Positions 17,352 to 26,843 of a DNA stretch of 30,215 bases are shown piece after piece. The DNA is taken from positions 1-30,215 of the forward strand of contig JAQMWT010000541.1 of NCBI GenBank assembly GCA_029834535.1, given 5' to 3'. Origin of the DNA: Chrysophaeum taylorii. Taxonomy: Eukaryota > Sar > Pelagophyceae > Pelagomonadales > Pelagomonadaceae. How positions within the stretch are numbered: the first letter of the stretch is position 1; each line of letters opens with the position of its first letter. The notes under the pieces were generated by a model. That model searched no databases and was not told the DNA's origin. It was given only the letters and a program-made list of their open reading frames with translations. The position numbers and the translations under genes are program-made.

Positions 17352-17861
17352 TCAAACTAAGCCCAAGTGGTTCAAACTAAGCTGGAGCGTTGGGACGTGC
17401 ACCAAAATAACCCGCACGCCAGTTTCCGTGCCGTGCCACCCGTCACATCCGCACGGCATGGTGAAACCGTGCCGCCCCGAAAGCTGCATGGCGCGGTCAC
17501 AGAAGTTGTGTACTAAAATCGCTAGGCCGCCCACGCGCACTTGTTATAGGTCTTCGGGTGGCTCTCCGTTCGGTTCCGAGGGGATCTCCGACGTTTTCTT
17601 GAGGCGCCCGCGCAGGAGATGTCCGTACTGCGCGCGGGCTTATTCGATGGACTCGCGATTCATGCGGGATACGACGAGAATGTCGTGTTCTTCGCATAGT
17701 CTTCGGACGCGACGACGAGCGGCACCGCGCATTAACCCTGGATTGTGCACCGCACTTTCTTCAAACAAAACCAGTAGTGGTCCAGTACTAGTACCAGTAC
17801 TTGTACAAAGCGCAATGTAAGGAAGAATAACCAACGCTCCTACTAGGTCGACACGCGACAA
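17352..17861 (-). pseudogene. Unrecognised minus-strand reading frame with two in-frame TAA codons
   Basis: The frame is open for about 170 codons except for TAA at 17640-17642 and 17544-17546, and closes with TGA at 17352-17354. Recognisable stretches include RRRVRRLCEEHDILVVSRM, YGHLLRGRLKKTSEIP and GGLAILVHNFCDRAM. They read like real protein but match no family I know. It lies just upstream of the Mutator-like transposase on the opposite strand, so it may be the second gene of that element or an older remnant. Confidence 0.35.
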
Positions 17862-19528
17862 CGGTAGCCTGTTCGCGAGGCTGACAGGTCAGGGAGGTGT
17901 GGGAGCGCCATGGAGGCACGGCGGGAGTCCCTCGGGTGTACGATGGAGTTCGGGGACAGCGACGAAGATGACACTCAGTTGGCGTTCGAGAAGGCTGTGA
18001 ATGAATAACGGAGGAAAAGGCCCGTTAGGAGGACAGGCAAGTCTCGCGACAGCACCGAAACTTACGAAGGCCGCGAGCCGCGGAAATTGGCTCATCTGAG
18101 GGAGATCGACCACGAGGTGACCGTGGAGAATGGCTTCAAATCAAAGTGGGACTTTCAGTTACACGGCTTTGAGGAAGCCGAGAAAGACGGCCACCTTCTC
18201 GAGAATTCCAGGTCCACAAAGCGGCGGATGGACATAGTCTGCAAGGCCAAAGACTGCGAGTTCTTACGCGTCTTCCAGGTTCCACGCGGGTGTGACGGCC
18301 CTGCCGGCACGTGCACGGCCGCCGTACCTCACACCTGCATTTATGGGGATTTCAAGCCAATGGCCATCCAGGCCAAGTCCAACTATTCGGCCAGGCACCT
18401 TGAAAATATTCTAAAGGACGCCGTCCTAGCATCCATAGACGGCCAGCAAGGCGGCAACCACGAGAAAAAGACCAAGATCGACGTCACGAACAAGGTGCTC
18501 GGCGCGATTCTCAAGCCACATTTGTACTGCGAAGTATGTCCGAAGCGTGCTCAGAATATCAAAGAATTAGTGTACAAGAACTGGGTCGGGGATGCGGAGT
18601 ACTGGGCCGTAACAATCCAGTGTTCATTCTTTTCAGCCATGCTTAGCCGGTTTCAGCCGTCAAACTACGTCAATTTCGACCTATCGAATATTATGTTGAA
18701 ACATCGCCATGCTGTACCATTCATGCATGTATACGTGGTGTTTGCGCAGGATCGGATCTTCGTCCTCAAGGATCTCGCCGAGAATCAAGGTTTCCGCGTC
18801 AAGATCCTCCTCTCGACACAGCAGGAACTCAAGGCCCGCTTCATTAATCGGTGCAAGAAGGACTTCGCGAAGGCGGAAAACCAGGCTTCGAACTTCGACG
18901 AAAAGCAAGTGGACTTTCCCGAGCAGCTCATAGACCCCGAGTTCGAAGATGTCAAGTTTGTGTCCGGCTGGCTAATAACTGTGCCGCACGCGAATCGATT
19001 CACCAAAGCAGGCCTTTGGAGCCTGCGGACGGAAGTCGACGCGGCGCACACCCTGCTAGACGACACGCTCTTCTCCCGGGTCACCGCCGACGCCAATGAT
19101 CGTATCGTCACGCTTGGAATGGCACTGTTCAACGACACTGAAAATGCCACGACGGCGACTATGTTCAACAAGTTCTGCGCAAGCGTCATGCCCGAGGTCA
19201 AGAGCCGTCGCCACATCTCCGTTGCCGATGCTGCAAAGGGCGGCATCACTGGGTATGTAAAGGTACGATGGAATACAACCTTCCGCATCCTTAGCTTCGC
19301 GCGCGCCGTAGGTCATGCCGGCGGCAGAGCTTCTTGGCTGCAGTATGCCCTAGACCGAAAGGCGGCGCCATCTGACAGTGCTCTTGTGCAGGTAACCACG
19401 GCGGAGAGAACTGCTCCAAGTCAGGCAAGCCGGGTGACGGCGAGAACTACCGCGAGTGGGCGACGGCAACGACAATCCACGAGATGGATCGGGCTCGTGG
19501 CCAGATGTCAAGACTGGCAAAGGAATGG

Positions 19529-19568
19529 GTAAGTGTCAACCAGAGTGCTGCTCACTCCGCTTCTACAG
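19529..19568 (+). other. Intron in the MULE gene
   Basis: GTAAGT donor to TTCTACAG acceptor, 40 bp. Removing it leaves coding-like sequence on both sides (RLAKEW | LAHRLKTAN). Confidence 0.65.
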
Positions 19569-19828
19569 CTCGCACACCGCCTGAAAACCGCCAACGACAC
19601 CGCCTCGAAGCACCGAGCCAAGATCACCTTCAGCGCTATAAACGCGGGGAAGAACCTCATGGGCAAGACGACGACAAACATGGCCGAGTCGCACAACAAC
19701 ATGAACATAAATGCCCGGCTGACCAACATGCCGAGGTCGCTGTTCGTCGCCATCAAGGAAACAAGCCAGCGATTCAACCAACCTCTCGCTGCCGCGGCTG
19801 AGGCGAAGAAAAGCTCGATGCGTCTGAC

Positions 19829-20012
19829 GTAAGTGCTATGAAGTGCAACTGTATCAAACTAAGTCTTATTATATCAAAGTAATTTGTTTTGTATCAAACA
19901 AAATTGCATTTGAATCAAACAAAGTTACATTTGAAAAAAAAAAGTCGCAGCCAGGACATATATCTGAGCTTATTTTGATCGAACAAACACTTTTTTTTGT
20001 GACTGCACTTAG
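19829..20012 (+). other. Probable intron in the MULE gene
   Basis: GTAAGT donor directly after SMRLT; AT-rich body with repeated ATCAAAC and a T-run; CACTTAG acceptor at 20012. An alternative acceptor TTCGCAG at 20043 is possible, because the 20012 choice gives a quick stop without a further shift. Confidence 0.6.
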
Positions 20013-20551
20013 CCACGTGACACCTCCGCGTGGAACTTCGCAGGACGGCAGCCTACGAGGATCTGGTGACACAGGGCGCAGCCGCGTCGCGTGCCACTGT
20101 GCGTGTGGTCAGCGAAGACGAAGGTCATTTTGCTATTAAATGGCCCTTGGCCGACAATGCTCGCGAGAAGATTTACTCGGTCATCATTGGCCCCCGAGAC
20201 GTCATTAACGAAGCTGACTATGGATGCCAGGCATATGTGAATTTCAGCAGCGCTTGCGGCCGCTTCTCAACTACGGGACTGCCATGTGGGTGCATGATCA
20301 TCGCCCAGGAATCGCGAGTTGAGGATCCCGCCAGCCTCTATCCGAGGTGGTGCATCAACAACTACCATAGTTTGCAGTACGAAGGCCTGGAGCCACTTCG
20401 AATTCTGGACCAAGATGACGTCGAAGCCGCATATTAGGGGCGACTCGAAAGTGGCGACTTGCAGGACTCTGTCTTGCCACCCTGTACCAAGCCGAAGCAA
20501 TCAGGGCGGCCTAAGAAGCATCAGTGTTTCGAGGACCCTGCTCGAGCGCAG

Positions 20552-20956
20552 CGATCGCTAACCATATGGTTGCGATGGAGGACGGCGCCTAACACGCTTG
20601 CTCCCTGCGGCGGCCCCGGCCGTCCCGGAGTGAGACGGTGCCTGCTCGCCTCCCGGGCTGGCCGGTTAGCACCCGGAAAGTCCGCGATGGGATGGGGTTC
20701 GCTCGGTTGGGCAGAACGCGACGGACAGGTCGATTGTACGTGGACCAACACGTTCGCGGCCTGCGACGCTTTTGCACGACCTCGCACAAGACCGCGCGCA
20801 GTGGCGGTCCGCCATCAACAACTCCTCGCCCGTCCTCTCTGCCCCAACTGCGCGATTTCGCTCTGTGATTCCGGATCGGCCCCTGCCGGTCCGGCCTGGC
20901 TCCCATGCTCTGGCTCCCATGCCTCGGGAGAGGTCTAAAGTTAGTTAGTTTAGTTA
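20552..20956 (+). mobile_element. SINE-like retroposon, subtype A, in the MULE gene
   Basis: A 405-bp insert between two copies of the 12-bp direct repeat GCTCGAGCGCAG (20540-20551 and 20957-20968). It has the GGTTGCGATGGAGGAC head near 20568 and a GGTCTAAAG plus TTAG tail. It closely matches the reverse complement of 9029-9405. A short duplication near its 3' end repeats CTGGCTCCCATG. Confidence 0.85.
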
Positions 20957-21128
20957 GCTCGAGCGCAGATTGTCAAGACCAAGCGTGGACGAGGCCAGGA
21001 CTCTAAAAAGTTGCAGAGCAAAACGCAGAAAGCAAGGAAGGGCATAATCAGCGGACTTGCTGGTGTCCCGTCGCAGCAGAAAGGCTCAGGTGCAGAGCTC
21101 AGTCTGGAACATCTCTTACTGTTTCCAC

Positions 21129-22622
21129 AGGCGTGGAGGACGAGGAGGACGAGGTAGAGGAAGCGGATGAGGATGAGGAAGCAGCAGCGGCGCTAGCGCA
21201 GGATCAACTGGATCACGAGAAGGAGAACATGGAGGCCGAGCTCGCCGCCAACTCCGTCCAGGAGGACATGGAGGCCGAGCTCGACGCCAGCTCCGTCCGT
21301 GTGATCCCGACTCTGAATATCGGCGATACCGACGTGATCGACGATGGCGCTTCAAACAACAAGGCACGCGCGCGCGCAGGCAAGCGTCCAGCTGCAGACC
21401 CTCCCGGGTCCAGCTTGCGCTTTCGGAAGAAGCCGGACGCTGGACAACTCCGCAAATATGGTGACCAGCCCGTTTCGATGCCCGACGTTGTTGGAGACGC
21501 GCAGGGTCCTGCGGTGTCTCAAGAAGCCAGCGCTGCTTCTTCTTGGTTTCCCACGACCACTTCTGCCAAGCACTCTGCCCAAGCCAAACTGCAGAATTTG
21601 ATCGACGAGCTCATCAACGAGCAGCGCGATTCCGTCCGAGTCATGGCCACCGACAAGAACTTCATGGAGCACAAGTCCCCAAGCGACTATGTCGCAGGTA
21701 ATGCGAAGGTCTAGCACCGCCAGTCAAATACGTACGTCGTCGTCGAGTATGACGACGGCTCCACTGCCGACTCCCACGAATGGGGAGGCGACCGTTGCAT
21801 CACCAGCGAGATTCCATTTTCTACTACCTACCAGCCAATGTGCGTCTCAGGCAATATGTCGTTTGGGTAAAACCCTTTTGCAGGACCAGCCGACGGCTAT
21901 TGGATCCGCGAGTGGAGTGTCATCGAATTCTCCACAACCTCGTAGCTCACTAGGCAGCCGGACGCACACGCTCGCTTCGCGCCGCCGCCGAGAAATCGCG
22001 TGCAACTTGGCTGTCTGCCAATCCTTATAGGAAGCGCCGGTAGACAAGGTAAGCCCAGGATGACGATTGACCGTCAGCCGATGCTTACTAACTGACTTCT
22101 GCAGGTCCACTACCCCTTCGGCAAATCCGTGCTCATGGCACAGCCGCCGGCGGTGGCCCCTTCGACTTCTCGCCGCAGCCTTCGCCGCGAAAAGCCCGAT
22201 GCAAATTGCTCGACTACGCCGAGCCTCCTCCTGTAGACATGCTACTTCGAGAACTAGACCCCCAAGCCCCACGCAAGGACGCTCTTCCTTTGAATTACTG
22301 GGACTTGCGCTGGGGCTGCCCGTCCGACTCCATCCACCGACTTCTGCCCGCCGACGGCCCGTTAGCGACCAAGAACGGCGGGCGACCCCGACAACAACAT
22401 CACGGTGAATCCCGCTACGGCATGGAGCTTCGCTGGCGGGTACGCAGCTGGGCAGAGTTAAACCACATCCGTCCCAGTGAAACCATCGCAATTGCTGCTC
22501 GTCGCGCTCCCGACTACGACGAGCTCGCCGCGTACCGGCGCGTCGTAATGTCGACGACCTCTATGGTCATTACTGGCGGCTGCCCCTGCCGCCTATGCCG
22601 GCCGTCGACGCCTAGACCCTAG
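21129..22622 (+). pseudogene. Unrecognised multi-exon gene with acidic N-terminus
   Basis: A TTTCCACAG acceptor at 21128 precedes a frame open to TAG 21712. It is very acidic at first (EDEEDEVEEADEDEEA), with an imperfect tandem copy of MEAELxAxSV. The same frame resumes after TAG with YVVVEYDDGSTADSHEWGGD, meets TAA near 21868, then gives ADGYWIREWSVIEFSTTS before TAG. An intron at 22049-22104 (GTAAGC, TTACTAAC branch-like site, TTCTGCAG) leads to a last exon ending at 22622. That exon includes LPLNYWDLRWGCP, RYGMELRWRVRSWAEL and GGCPCRLC. I do not recognise the family. It may be the downstream part of the MULE transcript or a separate gene, and is probably decayed. Confidence 0.45.
22049..22104 (+). 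other. Intron with TACTAAC branch-type sequence
   Basis: GTAAGC donor at 22049, TTACTAAC about 15 bases before the CTTCTGCAG acceptor at 22104; 56 bp. All three signals are well formed. Confidence 0.65.
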
Positions 22623-22669
22623 GTTCTCGCGCCCGCTTTCCCTGATCGCCTTGTGGACCCCCGACTAAC

Positions 22670-22751
22670 GATTTAACGAGAGGCCAGCGCAGTGCATGCG
22701 GCGTAGAATAGATTTAACGATAGGCCAGCGCAGTGCATGAGGCGTAGAATA
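22670..22751. repeat. Two tandem copies of a 41-bp unit
   Basis: 22670-22710 and 22711-22751, both starting GATTTAACGA and ending GGCGTAGAATA, with about two differences. Confidence 0.85.
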
Positions 22752-22789
22752 ATCCCAACGCCGAAGCGCGCGGGATCAGAATCGCCAGG

Positions 22790-23262
22790 GATTTTTTTCA
22801 GACGAGAGGCGCTGAAAGGAGCGTCGGGGGAGAGTTGACGCCTGTCGCCATGCGACACGGAGACCACGATTTGGCTGACAACCATCGCGTCGATAGCCTT
22901 TTCTTAGGCGTCCCCCGGCCATAACCCGTCCCATTGCTAACGTTCCGGCTTCCAACCGGCCCGCTCAGGAGGCGAACAGGTGCCAATGTGCGCCGGAAGG
23001 ACTGGTACCTGCGCAAGGTGTACGTACACTATCTCCCGAGTGACGAACGGGTTCCAACCTACGCCGGGAGGACTGGTAACTGCGCAAGGTGTAGCTCCAC
23101 CATCGCCCGAGAGGCGAACAAGTGCCAACCTACGCCGGTGGGACCGATGCCAGCTCAAGGCGTAGGTGCACCATCGCCCGGGAGGCGAACAGGTGACAAC
23201 ATACGCCGAGAGGACAGATGCCAGCGCAAGGCATACGTCCACCACAGCAACCATGCAGATAG
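22790..23262 (-). mobile_element. Degenerate SINE-like copy expanded by a 70-bp minisatellite
   Basis: On the minus strand, CATGGTTGCTG near 23250-23260 is the head. The segment at 22820-22960 matches the subtype B body (GACAACCATCGCG, GGCCATAACCCGTCCCATTG, CTTCCAACCGGCCCGCTC on the plus strand). Between them the GAGGCGAACAGGTGCC segment is amplified. The tail is eroded. Confidence 0.6.
22971..23250. repeat. 70-bp minisatellite, four units
   Basis: Units start at 22971, 23041, 23111 and 23181, each beginning (A/T)GRCGAACRRGT, with CTACGCCGG-type centres and ending in CGCCCGAG or variants. The period is exactly 70 bp and the units differ by roughly 15-25 percent by eye. Confidence 0.85.
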
Positions 23263-23391
23263 CCACCAGGGCAAGGGAGCCAGCTACCCCGCGCTGACAA
23301 CAACGACTTAAGTGTGACCTATTTAGCTTAATTTGATGCATCACAAAACTAAGTTAGAATCAACTTAAGGGTTAGTATCACGCACCAACTA

Positions 23392-23422
23392 AATAACTAA
23401 CTAACTAAGTTAGTTAGTTATT
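23392..23422. repeat. Perfect palindrome of TAAC/GTTA units
   Basis: Two 14-bp arms around TAA: AATAACTAACTAAC and GTTAGTTAGTTATT. The units equal the SINE tail motif, so this may be two tails back to back. The surrounding 23310-23480 is AT-rich without a gene. Confidence 0.8.
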
Positions 23423-23834
23423 GCTCTATCTAAGACAACAAGTTGCTCTACTTAAGTCACATCTAACTAAGTTTATGAATTAAGAAGGGCTAACGCTGGG
23501 GCTGTCGATGGGGGCTATCCGTCTAATAAGTGCGTTGCGAATGACGTGACGTAGGGCAAATGCTGGGGGTTGTAATGAATGCGATGAGGGTTTTGCGAAG
23601 GTGTTGGAAGAAGGTTTGTGTTCGAGAGGGGCATTGATGGGGGATGATGGTGGTTAGGAGATGGGCTGGATGTTGTTTTTTTCGAGGGAGATTCCGGCGT
23701 GTTCGAGAAGGGCGCGGATGGTGGGCTCTTTTTCGGCTTTGAGGGCCCAGTACGTCTTGTCGGGATTGTAGCCGTACACCAACATGTGATATGCCTGGGG
23801 GGGGGTTCCATTTCATACTCCGACAATAGTAGAC

Positions 23835-24201
23835 TCCCTTACCCTGATCACCGACCGCATGGTTGCGATGGAGGACGGTGCCTCATGAATCCTGAGCCTT
23901 GCGAGGGCATCCGCCCTCCCGGCGTAGGTTGGCACCTATTCGCCTCTCGGGCAGGCCGGTTGGCAGCCGGAACGTTCGCAGTGGGACGGGGTATGGCCGG
24001 GGGGCGCAGACGGAAGGTTATCGACGAGTTGGTTGTCAGTCACATCGCGGTCTCCTCGTCGCATGGCGACAAGCTTGATGATCACTCTCCGCCGACCCAC
24101 CTTTCGGCGCCCCTCGTCGACAGGCCCGTGATTCCGGACTGGCTCCTGTCGGTCCGGCATGGCTCCCATGCTCGGGAGAGGTCTGAAGCTAGTTAGTTAG
24201 T
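23835..24201 (+). mobile_element. SINE-like retroposon, subtype B, in the left arm
   Basis: A 367-bp insert between TAGTAGAC repeats (23827-23834 and 24202-24209). It has the head CATGGTTGCGATGGAGGACG, body as in 6199-6454, and a (TTAG)n tail. The right arm near 27705-27720 shows the unoccupied site, so insertion followed arm formation. Confidence 0.85.
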
Positions 24202-24298
24202 TAGTAGACGGACGGTGGAAAGTTCCATTTCAAGAGTGTTGCGGCCGCGCGGTAGCTGTCAATCGTGTAGAGGCCGCGCGATAGCACGACGCTGTCGG

Positions 24299-24327
24299 AG
24301 GGACGGACGGACGGACGGACGGACGGT
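24299..24327. repeat. (CGGA)n simple repeat in the left arm
   Basis: Seven CGGA units at 24300-24326. Related runs lie at 24548-24562, 25153-25187 and, reversed, 26882-26935, which border the spacer of the fold-back element. Confidence 0.8.
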
Positions 24328-25299
24328 CGCCTGGGGGGGGGGGGTCGGCATCAATTCTTCGGCGCTTTCCATCGGTTGTACTTTGCGAGGCGTCATGACG
24401 AGTTCTTCGCGGCGTTGTTGGAATTTTTGGACCGTTGAACGGTTTCAAGCTTCATTGAACACGGTGGAACGTTCCATTTCAAGAGTGTTGCGGCCGCGCG
24501 GTAGATGTCAATGGTGTTGCGGCCGCGCGGCATCACGAGGCTGTCGGACGGACGGACGGTCGCCTGGGGGGGGGGTCGGCATCATTTCTTCGGCGCTTTC
24601 CATCGGTTGTACTTTGTGAGGCGTCACGACGAGTTCTTCACGGCATTCTTGCAATGTTTGGACCGTTGAACGGTTTCAAGCTTCATTGTGTTGCGGCCGC
24701 GCAATAGCCTTCAATAGTGTTGCGGCGGCGCGGTAGCACGAGGCTGTCGCGCGCGCTCGCGGTCCTTTTCCTACCGTTGCGGCTGCCCGGTAGCACGACG
24801 CTCTCGCGGTCGGTCGCGTTGGTCTTCCTCGTGTTGCGGCCGCGCGGTATCACGAGGCTCTCGCGCTCGGTCGCGCTCCTTTTCCTAGTCTTGCCGCACG
24901 CTCCCACGCGATGTCGCTCTTGGTCCGCGTCGAGGTCGCGGTGCTTCTGCTGCTTCTGAGCTTCGCTCGGGCGGTGCCGCGCAAGCCGCGCGCGCCCCTC
25001 GGTGTCGCGGCGCTCTTTAGGCACGAGACGCCGCGGCTCGTCCCAGGAGGCGTCGCCATCATTTCTCCGGGGCAAGCACGCAAGATATGCTAAAATCGGC
25101 AAGATAGTTTAAGCTTCAACCCAACATGAGTATTGAATTTTGTTATGCCGGTCGGACGGACGGACGGATGGACGGACGGACGGACGGATCGTAGCTGTTG
25201 ATTCCATCAACAGGATTAAGCCAATATGAATCAAATTAAGCTAAAATGAACCCATTTAAGTCGATGTCGTTGCTCTAATTGCGACGACCCCTTTAATAA

Positions 25300-25947
25300 A
25301 TGTCCGGGTCACGACTTGAACGACGGCGCGCTGATACGAGCGACTCCGAATCGGACAGCGACGACGAGTATCGCACGACCGAGATCGCCGAAGCGATAAA
25401 GCGTCGTCGAATCGCAGCGATCACCGCATTTGGTGCGTTTGACCGTGAGAAGCGCCCGGGGCCGACGGGGCCCAAGCTTCGTGCGTCGCGTAAAGAGTGG
25501 CATCATCACGTGCGGACAGAGGGTCCACAACAATTTCGACGGATGTGTCGCATGGAGGTCTAGCATTTCAACGAGTTGCTGGAGTTTGTGCGGAGGGAGA
25601 TACAGACGCAAGACACCGAGAGAGCCGTGCGTTCTTCTGGGTCCGAGGTATGCGCCGAGGTCCGACTTGCGATCAGCATACGCTGCCTTGCTGGGGGGAG
25701 CTACCTCGATATCTGCTCTAACTTTGGGGTGTCTCCGGCGGAGTTTTATCGATCGATTTGGAGATGTGTTGAAGCCATCAACATCACGTTCCGTACAGAC
25801 TTCCCGCTGGACGACGACACGGAACTCGAGAAACTGGAGGCGGGCTCGGCTCGCAAGTCACGCCCCGCGGTCCTTCGAAGCGTGGTGGGTGCCATCGACG
25901 GTTGCTGCATTTGGCTGCGGTAAAGCGTCGTCGAATCGCGGCGAAAG
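25300..25947 (+). pseudogene. PIF/Harbinger-like transposase remnant
   Basis: One frame runs from 25300 to TAA 25921 with a single TAG at 25561. The N-terminal part is charged (DTSDSESDSDDEYR, AIKRRRIAA). FRRMCRMEV and HFNELLEF correspond to the region ahead of the catalytic domain. VCAEVRLAISIRCLAGGSYL and SNFGVSPAEFYRSIWRCVEAI match the helix-turn-helix block of Harbinger transposases. VVGAIDGCCIWL holds the first catalytic Asp of the DDE nuclease (GAIDG). The protein ends there, so the second Asp and the Glu are missing. The sequence at the break (AAGCGTCGTCGAATCGC, about 25923) repeats one at about 25396, suggesting a repeat-mediated rearrangement removed the 3' part. Confidence 0.7.
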
Positions 25948-25982
25948 GTCCAGTCCCACCTCGTCAAGTCCCACCCCGCGCA

Positions 25983-26712
25983 CTATCCTTGAGGCGCTCC
26001 TCCGCGAGGAGGGGCTTCGGCGCCCTCGGCAGCGCTAAATATAACGATAGCACTCTTCATATCGGAGGAGGCGGCCGGTGGCAGGGGCGGGCCGGCCGCC
26101 AGGGGGCGGAGGAATTTTTTTAGGTGACGAGGCGCGTAGGTGGAGTCAAGAAGGTAAGGAGGGAGTTGTAGGTTCCTGACGAGCTCGGGAACATCAGGAT
26201 CGGCGGCATACAGGATATCGTCCACTGCTGGATCGTTCGATTTGCAGACCTTGGCCAGCTCCTCCCAGCGCAAGCTGGGCTCCTCGGCGTCAAGGTTTTG
26301 CCAAGATGGCGTTATGAACCGCAAAAGGTGGGCGTCTCGCGTCTGGACGATGGACAAGACCATCCGCGATCGGCAGGGATCCTTCGACCAGTGATTCTTC
26401 GACGGCGACGGCGGTGAGCGAGCTTCACAAAGCAGGTTGCGCCAGCTCGGGGCGGCCGAGTCACTCAGTGAAGAGCGTGGCGCTCGTTTCCACCATCTCG
26501 AGCCAAGCCACGAGCGCGGACCAGTTCCAGGCCTTGCACCTGGGCTCCGGCACGCTTTGCTCTGCCGCCCGGCGCTTGATCCCCGCCATTAGGTGTTTGT
26601 TTTCCGGCCGCGAAACCTTCGGGGTCCAGCTCTGCATCGTCATCGCAGCCCAGCCGGGTTTGATCTTCAGCGTCGCTGCCCGCCGCTGCGCTTCCTTCGT
26701 GGTCCTCGCCAT
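25983..26712 (-). pseudogene. Unrecognised minus-strand ORF beside the transposase remnant
   Basis: Two pieces: 26461-26712 (MARTTKEAQRRAATLKIKPG, then CKAWNWSALVAWLEM) and 25983-26363, the latter extending upstream as NHWSKDPCRSRMVLSIVQTR and containing DAHLLRFITPSWQNLDAEE and RWEELAKVCKSNDPAVDDIL. The order and charge pattern resemble a small DNA-binding companion protein. PIF/Harbinger elements usually carry a second, Myb-like ORF, but I cannot show the Myb helices. It is convergent with the transposase. The frame is broken near 26400-26460. Confidence 0.4.
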
Positions 26713-26843
26713 GGTCGGTATATCTGCTTAAGTTTTCCCACTTTGGCGCCCTCGAAAACCCGACCCAAGTCAGATCGGACTATTTGAAAATCCTCCAAAT
26801 ATCCTGCCCTGATTATTTGGCCAATTTCATTATTTGGCCAACT

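Larger units (their letters stand above)
17910..21110 (+). pseudogene. Mutator-like (MULE) transposase gene with introns, SINE-interrupted
   Basis: The first ATG at 17910 opens an acidic start that meets TAA at 18006-18008, then runs to about 19390. It carries a MuDR-type zinc-binding DNA-binding region (C-x4-CEFLRVFQ, about 18240-18340) and a DDE-like core (VDAAHTLLDD, SRVTADANDRIVTLGMALFNDTEN). A frame change near 19385 leads into GENYREWATATTIHEM. Introns follow at 19529-19568 and from 19829. NMAESHNN matches the usual TNxAES block. A SWIM-like finger (ACGRFSTTGLPCGC, 20250-20295) has Cys where His is usual. After TAG at 20435 the same frame gives KQSGRPKKHQ, the AT-hook-like tail of this family, then the SINE, then KTKRGRGQDSKK. 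The enzyme would cut and paste its element. Terminal inverted repeats were not found. Confidence 0.72.
23484..25218 (+). repeat. Left arm of the fold-back element
   Basis: It contains a segment (23515-23826) whose minus strand encodes the same Pro/His/Thr-rich string as 27683-28027 on the plus strand, a SINE, two tandem copies of a roughly 240-bp unit (about 24210-24455 and 24456-24690), three or four roughly 57-bp GC-rich units (about 24715-24900), and (CGGA)n. Long open frames in both directions reflect the repeats; I do not call them genes. Confidence 0.75.

Noticed and set aside
21696..21713. Ultra-short 18-base intron (GTAATG...TCTAG) and a 17-base one near 21867
   Set aside because: The second would shift the frame and the first is equally explained by one nonsense codon; the clear introns here are 40 bp or longer.
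24683..25102. Arg-rich protein genes in the fold-back arms (also 26983-27453)
   Set aside because: The frames come from GC-rich tandem units of about 57 bp and are open on both strands; there is no domain and no splice or start context.
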